From: Alkaliphilus pronyensis
GTDB lineage: Bacteria; Bacillota; Clostridia; Peptostreptococcales; Natronincolaceae
Direction of reading: 5' to 3'
Assembly: GCF_009017275.1 (NCBI RefSeq)
Contig: NZ_WBZC01000002.1
Coordinates: 19,492 to 83,491, forward strand
DNA length: 64,000 bases
Position numbers and translations under genes: made by a program. Shown piece after piece: positions 1 through 8,515 of this stretch (its first letter is position 1; each line of letters begins with the position of its first letter). The notes under the pieces are model-generated. The model made no database searches and was not told the origin of the DNA. It worked only from the letters and a program-made list of their open reading frames with translations.

Positions 1-642
1 TATGATTTGCGGAATGGACTTTTGATATCTGTCAGCTAATTCTTTTAGTATGTCACTATTTTGTATGTAATTGTGCATTCTAGCTAATGGTGAATAAGCC
101 TCAATTTTAATTCCATATTTGGAACAAAATTTAATTAAGGGTTTTTGAGTTAATAGAGGATGTAATTCTATTTGATTAATGGCAGGTAATATATTAGCAA
201 TCTCTATTAAATCCCTTAGATGATGCTCATGAAAATTACATACACCTATTGAACGTACAAGACCTTTTTTATATAGCTGCTCCAACTCAACCCAAGATTT
301 TAAAAAGTAATCTGGTACTGGCCAATGAATTAAATACATATCTACATATTTTAAGCCCAAGATACTTAGGCTCCTTTTCAATACTTCTTCGATATTTTCA
401 TGCTTCTGATGGATATTACTAAGCTTAGTTGTAATAAATACTTCTTCCCTAGCCACAATACTATTATTTATTACTTCGCCAATTTCTTCATGATTTTTGT
501 ATGCAGTTGCTGTATCAAAGCTACTATAGCCTAGTTCTATAGCTTTTTCCATTGTTTCTATTAATATATTGCCCTTCATTGGATAAGTGCCCAGTCCTAT
601 TACTGGCTTGTCTATACCATTGTTTAATGTAAACTTCTCCAC
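1..642 (-). CDS. aldo/keto reductase, C-terminus cut by window edge
   Basis: NAD(P)H-dependent aldo/keto reductase, probably acting on small aldehydes or ketones in the cytoplasm. The first 214 residues are present. A GTG start at 642 is preceded by an AGAGGG-type ribosome site. The catalytic tetrad of the family is visible: Asp43 and Tyr48 in FDTATAYKNHEEIG, Lys73 in TTKLS and His106 in LIHWP. The remaining third or so of a typical protein of about 280 residues lies outside the window. It starts only 13 bases after the stop of the Fe-S gene at 656-1759, so the two may be cotranscribed, but it is not an obvious sugar-cluster enzyme. The substrate cannot be told from sequence. Confidence 0.85.
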   Translation of the reverse strand, partial: MEKFTLNNGIDKPVIGLGTYPMKGNILIETMEKAIELGYSSFDTATAYKNHEEIGEVINNSIVAREEVFITTKLSNIHQKHENIEEVLKRSLSILGLKYVDMYLIHWPVPDYFLKSWVELEQLYKKGLVRSIGVCNFHEHHLRDLIEIANILPAINQIELHPLLTQKPLIKFCSKYGIKIEAYSPLARMHNYIQNSDILKELADRYQKSIPQII

Positions 643-655
643 CTGATCACCCTCT

Positions 656-1759
656 TTATTTTAGACTAACTACCTTATTAAAAGCTACATCAAATGGATT
701 AGCAAGAATCTCCTGAAAGAACACATTTCTGCATGGCCCCTTGGGAGTGCTTTCTAATATGCATACATTCCCTTTTATAGCTTCGTCTAAGGTACATTCT
801 TCAAATTCCACTCTTTTTGATATTTTTTCAAAAAGCTGTTGTCCCCTATTGGAATTCAACAATACTACAGAGGTTCCTTTGTCTTCATCTAAATGAGGTC
901 TTGTTCTACCAATTCCCCAAAAATCCCCTAATGTTATATCTGATACTCTCGGCAATTGCTTGTATAAACAATGATGACATGAAGTTCTTAAATATAAATT
1001 ATATTTTAAATAACCTATCATATATAAATCATGGTTACGGTCTTCTATATACTCTTGTCCATCTGTAAACTGGATTTTAGTACAAAACCCATTCCAACCT
1101 CTAGATTTATTTTTAAAGGTAACACTTATAATAGGCTGTCCATACCTTTCCTCAAGCATCTCTAAATATTTAGTATACACCATTGGTGATATTACGCCTC
1201 GACAAATAAAGTCACATTTTACTAGATTTTGATAGTCCCTTCTTAGAAAGGTGTCTAATGCAGCATTTTGGCAAGGGGTTCCACAAAAGAGTATCTTTTT
1301 TCCTAATTCAAGGGCCTCCAATGTCTGTTGATAAATTGTATTGGTATCACTTTGCAAATATTTAGATTGCCTTAGTCTGGATATACCTGTTGAATTTCTA
1401 GCCATGCTATGTTCTACTAAAAAATCACATGTATATTGAGCTCCAACAACCCATCCACCATCATTAAGTACTTGATGAGCTAACTCTGAAAATATGCCAC
1501 CAGATGTACTAAAACACCTAACTTCTTCATTACGGCTCCATGCAGCATAAACAAGAGGTGTGTTAAAATGATGGTTATATGACCTTCTATTAAGGGAAGG
1601 ACATATTTTAAGGCATAATCCACATTTTTTACACTTTTCATTTACAAAGGGGTACCAAAATCCCTCTAAATCTGTTGGCATTGTAATTGCTTGATAGGGA
1701 CATATGTTAAAACAGCTTTTGCATCCTGTACATAATTCTTTTTCTATACAATTAATCAT
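656..1759 (-). CDS. F420 hydrogenase/dehydrogenase beta-subunit-like ferredoxin protein
   Basis: Iron-sulfur flavoprotein-like protein of the FrhB superfamily, 367 residues. The N-terminus carries two CxxCxxCxxxCP clusters (Cys10-Cys20 and Cys43-Cys53), each expected to bind a 4Fe-4S centre. They are followed by the long coenzyme F420 hydrogenase/dehydrogenase beta-subunit N and C domains, with a GTPCQNAAL segment and the GDFWGIG motif. In Firmicutes, members of this family often sit beside polysaccharide pyruvyl transferases in surface-glycan clusters, as here (22 bases from the csaB-like gene). The reaction there is not established; a redox step in sugar modification is an inference. The ATG at 1759 has a GGTG ribosome site. 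Confidence 0.8.
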   Translation of the reverse strand: MINCIEKELCTGCKSCFNICPYQAITMPTDLEGFWYPFVNEKCKKCGLCLKICPSLNRRSYNHHFNTPLVYAAWSRNEEVRCFSTSGGIFSELAHQVLNDGGWVVGAQYTCDFLVEHSMARNSTGISRLRQSKYLQSDTNTIYQQTLEALELGKKILFCGTPCQNAALDTFLRRDYQNLVKCDFICRGVISPMVYTKYLEMLEERYGQPIISVTFKNKSRGWNGFCTKIQFTDGQEYIEDRNHDLYMIGYLKYNLYLRTSCHHCLYKQLPRVSDITLGDFWGIGRTRPHLDEDKGTSVVLLNSNRGQQLFEKISKRVEFEECTLDEAIKGNVCILESTPKGPCRNVFFQEILANPFDVAFNKVVSLK

Positions 1760-1781
1760 ATAAACACCAGCTTTTCATTAA

Positions 1782-2960
1782 TTATTTATGGCTTACAAGT
1801 GAATCTATAAGGTTCTTTGCCTTTGTAATAGGTAAAGTGTATTCTGGAATTTTTATTTGCAAATATTCTCTTACTTTTTCCTCATTATCCAATAACCATT
1901 CAAAGGCTTCTGTAAGTTGATGTTGGTTTTGTAGTTCCTGTACTGGGATAACATATTGATCATAACTACCAAATAAATCCTTTGCTATTCCTTTAGATTT
2001 GACTGAATAACCAAGTACTAATGTTGGCACACATGAGGAATAGGCTGCAATTGTAGCATGTGTTCTGGCTCCCACAAATAATCTACATCTAGCAATAAAG
2101 CCTTTAAGCTCTAAGCAATTATAATCACCTAATAGCACAACCCTGTTGGATGATTTGAACTCGTTATACAACTCCGTTAGTGGTGTTAAATCATTATTCC
2201 CTTCAATAACAACATGAGGTATAAAGGCTATATGGTAATCAGTTTTTTTAAGAATAAATTTTACCAATTCTTTATAATTAAGATAGGTCATATTATTGTC
2301 TTTTTCTAGTTTTTGCACAAGAGGGCTTACATTGATTCCTATTGTTTTCCCTTCGATGAAACCCTCTGGTAAATCTAATGAAACCTTTGGTAACATAAAT
2401 GCAGTATCTGGTATTAAATGAGTGTTTTTGTTAATCCCTGCCCTTAATAAAGCTTCATAGGTCAAGGTCTCTCTTGCTGTAATAAGTGAATATCTTTTTA
2501 AGTCTTCTATTACATGCGGTTTGTTAATAATTGATTCCTCAATAGATGCACCCCAAAGCACTGTTTTGGTTACTTTTGAGAGCTTTTTATTTATATAGGC
2601 TAAGTTTTTATGATAGTTACCATAACAGTAATTATCGCCTCCAATGGAGAAATATATAGAATCCCTTTTTATATTATTTAATAAATTATGGTTGGCATAG
2701 TGATAATAAAAATTATCATAATTAAAAACATTTTTTAGAAACCTATTTAGTAAGTAGCTTGGTGCATTCTTTTTAAAGTACCGATGATATTGTACTATAT
2801 CCTTTGCCAACAAATCTATTTGGTACTTGTTATCTGCAGCTTTATTGATTGTAAATAATGTTAATCTATACTCTTCATTTAGAACATCATAGGTGCTTCT
2901 TACTATAGCCTCACAACCGTGATTATCACTTCCAGCATGACCATAAAAGCATATATCCAT
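1782..2960 (-). CDS. polysaccharide pyruvyl transferase family protein
   Basis: Predicted to add a ketal-linked pyruvate from phosphoenolpyruvate to a sugar of a surface glycan (CsaB/WcaK-like, PF04230). The 392-residue protein begins with a GHAGSDNHGCEAIV segment typical of the family. The later GARTHATIAAYSSCVPTLVLGYS stretch carries the conserved His of the donor-binding half, and AKDLFG follows it. It lies between a GT2 gene and the FrhB-like gene in a tightly spaced minus-strand cluster. A pyruvylated glycan would add negative charge. The acceptor sugar is unknown. Confidence 0.8.
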   Translation of the reverse strand: MDICFYGHAGSDNHGCEAIVRSTYDVLNEEYRLTLFTINKAADNKYQIDLLAKDIVQYHRYFKKNAPSYLLNRFLKNVFNYDNFYYHYANHNLLNNIKRDSIYFSIGGDNYCYGNYHKNLAYINKKLSKVTKTVLWGASIEESIINKPHVIEDLKRYSLITARETLTYEALLRAGINKNTHLIPDTAFMLPKVSLDLPEGFIEGKTIGINVSPLVQKLEKDNNMTYLNYKELVKFILKKTDYHIAFIPHVVIEGNNDLTPLTELYNEFKSSNRVVLLGDYNCLELKGFIARCRLFVGARTHATIAAYSSCVPTLVLGYSVKSKGIAKDLFGSYDQYVIPVQELQNQHQLTEAFEWLLDNEEKVREYLQIKIPEYTLPITKAKNLIDSLVSHK

Positions 2961-2981
2961 TAATTAAGCCTCCTCACTTTA

Positions 2982-3944
2982 TTAAATCAATTTTTCCTTC
3001 TGTAATAAATCGTTTAGAGATTCCTTTTCTTTTAAAGTTGTAAAGGGTGAATGAATTATTTCTTCATAGTGGTCACTCAATTGCTTAAGCATATCCTTAT
3101 ATATATCTCCACAGCCCTTACAATGATACTGATTAATTTTGTTACACATAGATAACATATAGGACCACTCAGAATACTTAGCTCTATGTTTGATTCCAGG
3201 AACTCTTTCGGTTAAATAAAGGGTTCTTTGCTTGTACATGGTTAGGTATTCATTAAGGAGATCTGGTGTTATTTGATTTGATTGAATAAAGCTTGTCATG
3301 TTGTTACTGTGCTTCCTGAAAAAATACAGTGGTTTACCTTTAACAACAACTTTTCTAGCTCTAGCGAATACTTTGTAGATTACATGAATATCATCGACCA
3401 GTACCCCCTCTGGAAATTTAATTTGATTAAGCAAATCTCTTTTGAAAAGCTTAGTAGGAGGCGCAACGTTATATTTTTCTCGTTTTAATAGCTCCTCCAA
3501 CCCCATAAGCCTATCTAAAATCAACATTTCCTCAAATACAAAATAGGGCTCTAGTCGATGGCCAAAATCGTTATAGCTGCCACACATAGCAATATCAGCA
3601 TTATGGGTGTTAGCCAAATTAATTAAAAACTCTAGCATTTCCTCATGGCAATAATCATCATCGTCAACTATTGTCAAATATTTTGAGGATGCTGCTTCAA
3701 TACCTACATTCCTTCCTATTGAAGCACCGTTATTTACTGGTATTGTAATATACTTAATTCTATCATCCTTAGCCACATAGCTTTGACACAGTAAATCAGT
3801 CCCATCAGTAGAACCATTATTTACTAATATCAATTCAAAGTCTGTAAAGGTTTGTGATAGAATGCTATTTAATGCTCTTTCAAGATAATTAACCCGATTG
3901 TAGGTAACTAATACAACACTAATAATAGGTTTTATATACGTCAT
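2982..3944 (-). CDS. family 2 glycosyltransferase
   Basis: Cytoplasmic GT-A fold glycosyltransferase of 320 residues that transfers a sugar from a nucleotide-sugar donor. The opening VVLVTYNRVNYLERAL, the FELILVNNGSTDGT nucleotide-binding strand and the acidic VDDDDYC metal-binding site at about residue 95 identify family GT2. No membrane segments are seen. It lies 33 bases after the next GT2 gene in the same cluster. The C-terminal 80 residues are unassigned and include a pair of close cysteines (CKGCG). Donor and acceptor cannot be predicted. Confidence 0.85.
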   Translation of the reverse strand: MTYIKPIISVVLVTYNRVNYLERALNSILSQTFTDFELILVNNGSTDGTDLLCQSYVAKDDRIKYITIPVNNGASIGRNVGIEAASSKYLTIVDDDDYCHEEMLEFLINLANTHNADIAMCGSYNDFGHRLEPYFVFEEMLILDRLMGLEELLKREKYNVAPPTKLFKRDLLNQIKFPEGVLVDDIHVIYKVFARARKVVVKGKPLYFFRKHSNNMTSFIQSNQITPDLLNEYLTMYKQRTLYLTERVPGIKHRAKYSEWSYMLSMCNKINQYHCKGCGDIYKDMLKQLSDHYEEIIHSPFTTLKEKESLNDLLQKEKLI

Positions 3945-3977
3945 AATATGCTACTCCTTACCTGCAAAATTTACTTA

Positions 3978-5273
3978 TTAATAGAATCTTTCAGTAAATT
4001 GATGATCTTTTAATCCATAACCCCTTAATTGGTCTTGTATAATTCTAGCTATTTGTTTTTGTTGAATTGATACAACAATAAAAGCTTGATTAAACTGGCT
4101 CGTAGTGAAGTTTTTGAGTATGTCTGGAGAATTAACAGGTATTCCCTCAATAATGCAATTTCGTTTATTTTCACTGTTATCTAAGAAATTAACTACTTTA
4201 AATCCAGCACTCTTCAATATACGAGCAGAAGCCTCACCATTATAACCTGTTGGAAAGATATATATATCCTTATCATTGTTACCCTCTACACATTTTAAAG
4301 TCTCTTCGATGACACTGGTTCTATAATTGGTAAGACCTTCTTTCCCACCATATTTATCTAGAAGCTGGAACAAGCCTATATCAAGATTTCTTCTTAGGGT
4401 AATTCCTCTATAGTCCTCATAAATTCTTGACAGTTCATGAATTTCACTATCTTCTAAGGTATCACATCTTGTTGAAAACAAACCAATTAAAAATTTAACC
4501 CTCGACATAATAAAGTCCTTTCTGGCACCACTAAATCCTTTTTCAAACAAAAAGGATAACAGTTGTAAAGCAATGACAAAATGGGCTTTTGTATGTAAAT
4601 AGGTCTTTGATGAGGTTATTGATCCTGTAGCTCTAGGTCTATAGCAATAGAAGGGCGATGATAACAAGGCTATCTTCTCTGCACTACATATAATTTTGGG
4701 AAACCATTCTTCATCTTCAACATGGAAACCTTCTAAAAAATATATTTGATTTTTTAATAAAAATTCTCTTTTAAGTATAAATCTCCAAGTTGTGCAGGTA
4801 AGCTTTGGAAGTTTATTAAGGTAATTAATAACTATCTCAGGTTTATCATGTTGGAATACTGCTGGATCAAAGGATACATCAGAGCAATAAAAGGCACCTT
4901 TTTCAGGCTTGCAAATGAATTGACCAATTAAAACATCTGGCTTATGAGCCTGAAGTGCATCTACAATGTTTAAAAAGCTATTCTTTATATAATAATCGTC
5001 ACTATCACAAAAATGTACGTAATCCCCTGATGAATGTTCTAAACCAACATTTCTTGCACCAGCTGGTAACATGTTTTTGGGGAGATGTATTACCTTAAAA
5101 TTATTATGCCTTGATACATATTCATCACAAATTTCACCACTATTATCGCTAGATGCATCATTCACTAAAATAACCTCAAAATCCGTAAAATTCTGATTTA
5201 GAATACTATCAAGACAATCAGCTAAGTACCTCTCAACATTGTAAACCGGAATAATTATACTTAAAAGTGGCAT
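3978..5273 (-). CDS. family 2 glycosyltransferase with C-terminal Rossmann-like domain
   Basis: Two-domain protein of 431 residues. Residues 1 to about 220 form a GT2 domain (LLSIIIPVYNVERYLADCL, LVNDASSDNSGEIC and the acidic FCDSDDYY site). Residues from about 335 form a second alpha/beta domain (DIYIFPTGYNGEASARIL and GFKVVNFLDNS) that resembles the dinucleotide-binding-like module seen at the ends of some glycan-cluster transferases. The start overlaps the end of the ugd-like gene by 13 bases, which suggests translational coupling. The role of the second domain is not known. Confidence 0.82.
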   Translation of the reverse strand: MPLLSIIIPVYNVERYLADCLDSILNQNFTDFEVILVNDASSDNSGEICDEYVSRHNNFKVIHLPKNMLPAGARNVGLEHSSGDYVHFCDSDDYYIKNSFLNIVDALQAHKPDVLIGQFICKPEKGAFYCSDVSFDPAVFQHDKPEIVINYLNKLPKLTCTTWRFILKREFLLKNQIYFLEGFHVEDEEWFPKIICSAEKIALLSSPFYCYRPRATGSITSSKTYLHTKAHFVIALQLLSFLFEKGFSGARKDFIMSRVKFLIGLFSTRCDTLEDSEIHELSRIYEDYRGITLRRNLDIGLFQLLDKYGGKEGLTNYRTSVIEETLKCVEGNNDKDIYIFPTGYNGEASARILKSAGFKVVNFLDNSENKRNCIIEGIPVNSPDILKNFTTSQFNQAFIVVSIQQKQIARIIQDQLRGYGLKDHQFTERFY

Positions 5274-6541
5274 TCTTCTCCGCTCCTTAAGAAATATCTA
5301 CAATCAACTATAGGCTTATTAGCATATCGTATATTGATATCTTTAAACTCGTCCCAAGCAGTAATCAATGCTAGTACATCTGATTCCTTACATAAACTAT
5401 CTAAATCCTGAAAGTATTTTACTTCTTGTAGCTTATATTCTTTATCAAAGGGGTGATTAGCTATAGGATCATAGGCAATAATATTGGTATAGCCCTCTTC
5501 TAATAATATCTTAATAATTTTAGCAGAGGAACTATCCCTTACATCATCAGAACCTGGCTTAAAAGCCAATCCAAGTATTCCTATTGTTTGATTTTTACTG
5601 GTAATACTGGTTATTTTATTTGCCATAAAGCTGGGCATATCATTATTTATTTCAATCACATTCTTTAAAATTTTGGGCTCATATCCCTTTGCTAAGGATT
5701 TAGCAACCATAGCCACAGTATCCTTCGGTAAACAATACCCCCCGTAGCCACAGCCTGGATATACATAGGAGGTCATATTACAATTTCCCCATCTCTTATC
5801 TAAATGTAGTATATTAAAAGCATCTGCAATTTGAACATCACCAATTACATCCGCTATTCTTGACATTTCATTAGAATAGCTGATTAGAGTTGCCAAAAGA
5901 GTATTGGATAGATATTTTATAAACTCACCTGTATTTAGATTAACAGCAAATATTGGAATATTACAATCCTTATAAAGGGAATATAGCATATCTTTAGCCT
6001 TTTCATCTGAAACACCGCAGACTATTCTATCTGCATTCATCATATCCTCCCAGCAATATCCTTCACGCAAAAATTCAGGGTTATTGGCAATACTAAAATT
6101 ACTACCAACCTCTAATCCCTTGTTTGATAAATATGGAATTATTCTCTCTGCTGTTGTGGAAGGAGGAACTGTTGATTTTACAACAACAACACGATACTTC
6201 CCATCATTTAACACCCCTGCAAAAGCGTCAATTGCATTATTAATATAGGTTAGATCCGCCTCACCATCTTTACCACAGGGCGTACCCACACATAGAAAGA
6301 TAAAGTCACTATCTGTCACACACTCTTCAACAGAGTCGGACACAAAAAAATTCTGATTTATATGTTTTTGTAAAGCAGTATCTAAGCCTGGTTCAACAAA
6401 GGGAAGCTTTCCTGATTTAATTGTATTAGTTTTTTCTATATTAATATCAATACCATAGACCTTATTTCCCATTTCTGCAAAGGCTAGTGCTGTAGTTAGT
6501 CCAACAAAGCCTAATCCAAAAACTGTAACAGTATATTTCAT
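5261..6541 (-). CDS. ugd: UDP-glucose 6-dehydrogenase family protein
   Basis: NAD-dependent nucleotide-sugar dehydrogenase of 426 residues that oxidises the C6 hydroxyl, most likely UDP-glucose to UDP-glucuronate. The N-terminal Rossmann motif VFGLGFVGLTTALAFA, the ESTVPP-like KSTVPPSTTAE, NNPEFLREG, and the catalytic cysteine in GCGYGGYCLPKD are all present. The C-terminal domain has GLAFKPGSDDVRDSS. The neighbouring gene resembles UDP-glucuronate decarboxylase, which supports UDP-glucose as substrate. Other UDP-hexoses (the WbpA/WecC type) remain possible. Confidence 0.85.
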   Translation of the reverse strand: MKYTVTVFGLGFVGLTTALAFAEMGNKVYGIDINIEKTNTIKSGKLPFVEPGLDTALQKHINQNFFVSDSVEECVTDSDFIFLCVGTPCGKDGEADLTYINNAIDAFAGVLNDGKYRVVVVKSTVPPSTTAERIIPYLSNKGLEVGSNFSIANNPEFLREGYCWEDMMNADRIVCGVSDEKAKDMLYSLYKDCNIPIFAVNLNTGEFIKYLSNTLLATLISYSNEMSRIADVIGDVQIADAFNILHLDKRWGNCNMTSYVYPGCGYGGYCLPKDTVAMVAKSLAKGYEPKILKNVIEINNDMPSFMANKITSITSKNQTIGILGLAFKPGSDDVRDSSSAKIIKILLEEGYTNIIAYDPIANHPFDKEYKLQEVKYFQDLDSLCKESDVLALITAWDEFKDINIRYANKPIVDCRYFLRSGEECHF

Positions 6542-6569
6542 AAGTTTACCTCCTTCTTAGGATACGTTG

Positions 6570-7661
6570 TTACCAATCGAACTCATCTCGATTACATTCT
6601 TTTAAATATAATAAATATCGTTCAATGCCATCAGCTATATGAATTTGAGGATTGTATTTCAATAAACTTCTAGCCTTTGTAATATCCGGGCACCTTCTCT
6701 TTGGATTATCGGTTAAATAGTGATTGTCCCAATGGGTTTTAAATATAATACTACCTGAATAATCAAAGATTTCCTTTCCTATGGTTTTATATAGTTCAGC
6801 CAATTGTAATATCGAGATTTCATCACGATCTGAACCGATATTAAAAACATCGTAGCCTCCATAAGTTGCACATTTCAAATAACCGATTGTTGCATCTGGT
6901 ATATAATCAAAGGTACGTGTTGGTCTTCCATCTGAGTATATAACAATATCTTCATTATTAATTATGGCCTTTGCAAAATCAGCAACTACCCTCTGATCGT
7001 TAATCCTCATACCTGGTCCATAATTATTAAAGGGCCTAACTATTGTTATAGGCATATGATATTGCTTTGCAAAGTTATAGCAAAGGGTTTCACCAAACCT
7101 TTTAGACTCATCATAGCAAGCTCTTGGACCGCAAGTATTAACATTACCCCAATAATTCTCATTAGTGGGTATTTCTTTAGGATCAGGGTCACCATATATC
7201 TCACTACTTGAATAAAACAAAAACCCTTTAAGCCCTTTGTTCTTATATAAATCCAAAAGCCTTCTAAGGCCTATTACATCAGCATCCATCGTTTCAATTG
7301 GATGTAGTCTATAAAATACAGGTGATGCAAGGGAGGCCATATGAAATATAATATTTGAATCTTTGGCAAAATGTAAATCACAATTTACAATATCCAGCTC
7401 TTTCAAGTCAAAAACTGGATTGTTTTTAATCCTTTCTATCCACTTTGGCTTTCCAAACTTATAATTATCTATACCATATACTTTTTTTATTCCAAGTTTA
7501 TCCCCGTATAGATGAAAAAAGTGAAGTAAGGTGTACCCTAGTGAGCCAGCAAAGCCTGTTACTAAGATAATACTATCTTTAAATTTTTCTTTATCAGAAC
7601 ATGATAAACCATTATATATAAACTCCATATCCTTTTTTGATACTTCTGGAATTAATGACAT
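6570..7661 (-). CDS. NAD-dependent epimerase/dehydratase, UDP-glucuronate decarboxylase-like
   Basis: Extended short-chain dehydrogenase of about 363 residues. The N-terminus has a TGFAGSLGYTLL nucleotide-binding loop. The catalytic region has SSSEIYGDP, a long GNVNTCGPRACYDESKR segment with the Tyr-x-x-x-Lys pair as YDESK, then RPFNNYGPGM. The GPRACYDE-SKR block is characteristic of UDP-xylose synthase (Uxs) and relatives. With the adjacent dehydrogenase it could give UDP-xylose or UDP-4-keto-pentose. An upstream in-frame ATG at 7679 would add six residues but lacks a ribosome site. The ATG at 7661 follows GGGGTG at five bases and is preferred. Confidence 0.8.
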   Translation of the reverse strand: MSLIPEVSKKDMEFIYNGLSCSDKEKFKDSIILVTGFAGSLGYTLLHFFHLYGDKLGIKKVYGIDNYKFGKPKWIERIKNNPVFDLKELDIVNCDLHFAKDSNIIFHMASLASPVFYRLHPIETMDADVIGLRRLLDLYKNKGLKGFLFYSSSEIYGDPDPKEIPTNENYWGNVNTCGPRACYDESKRFGETLCYNFAKQYHMPITIVRPFNNYGPGMRINDQRVVADFAKAIINNEDIVIYSDGRPTRTFDYIPDATIGYLKCATYGGYDVFNIGSDRDEISILQLAELYKTIGKEIFDYSGSIIFKTHWDNHYLTDNPKRRCPDITKARSLLKYNPQIHIADGIERYLLYLKECNRDEFDW

Positions 7662-7687
7662 TTTTACACCCCATTTCAATTACTGTA

Positions 7688-8461
7688 TCACCATATCTTC
7701 CAAGCAGGATTATCCCTCCACAATCTTTCTAATAGCAGTTTGTCTCTTTGGGTATCCATGCAATGCCAAAAGCCATAATGCTTGTAGGCTACTAAATTAC
7801 CCTCCTTAGCTAAGTTTTCTAAGGGTTCTCGTTCAAATATGGTAGAATCATCGGTTATATAATCAAAAACCTCTGGTTCAACTACCATAAATCCTCCATT
7901 TATCCAACCGCCATCTTCTTTAGATTTCTCAACAAACTGATTAATTTGAAGAGATTCGTCGTTAATATCCAGTACTCCAAATCTGCCTCCAGGCTGAATC
8001 GCTGTCATTGTAATGTACTTACCAGATTTTACATGATATTTTTCCAGCTCTTTTATATTTACATCGCTGACTCCATCACCATAGGTTAGCATAAACCTTT
8101 CATTGCCAATATATTTTTTAACTCGTTTTATCCTGCCACCAGTCATGGTATGTAAACCTGTATCGACTAAGGTAACTCTCCAAGGCTCAGAAGCATTATT
8201 ATGTATGGTCATTTTATTCTCTTTACAGAAATCAAAGGTTACATCAGATGTATGCAAGTAATAATCTGCAAAGAATTCCTTTATAACGTACCCCTTATAG
8301 CCCAAACAAATAATAAAGTCATTATAGCCATAATAGCTATAGCTCTTCATTATATGCCATAAAATAGGCCGTTCACCAATCTCAATCATTGGTTTAGGTT
8401 TTAGATGACTTTCTTCACTAATCCTTGTCCCAAACCCACCTGCTAAAATTACTACCTTCAT
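7688..8461 (-). CDS. rfbF: glucose-1-phosphate cytidylyltransferase
   Basis: Makes CDP-glucose from CTP and glucose 1-phosphate, the entry step to CDP-deoxysugars. The 257 residues match the family length. Signature pieces are VVILAGGFGTRISEES, the KPKPMIEIG sugar/nucleotide loop, the GYGDGVSD-like TYGDGVSDVN metal site and the C-terminal HYGFWHCMDTQRD. The usual next enzyme, CDP-glucose 4,6-dehydratase, is not identifiable nearby. Either it lies elsewhere, or the epimerase-like gene 26 bases downstream takes that role. Confidence 0.9.
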   Translation of the reverse strand: MKVVILAGGFGTRISEESHLKPKPMIEIGERPILWHIMKSYSYYGYNDFIICLGYKGYVIKEFFADYYLHTSDVTFDFCKENKMTIHNNASEPWRVTLVDTGLHTMTGGRIKRVKKYIGNERFMLTYGDGVSDVNIKELEKYHVKSGKYITMTAIQPGGRFGVLDINDESLQINQFVEKSKEDGGWINGGFMVVEPEVFDYITDDSTIFEREPLENLAKEGNLVAYKHYGFWHCMDTQRDKLLLERLWRDNPAWKIW

Positions 8462-8515
8462 AATGTGACCTCCTTAGAGTAATATATCTGCCTAGTCTTA
8501 AAGCAGATAATATGG

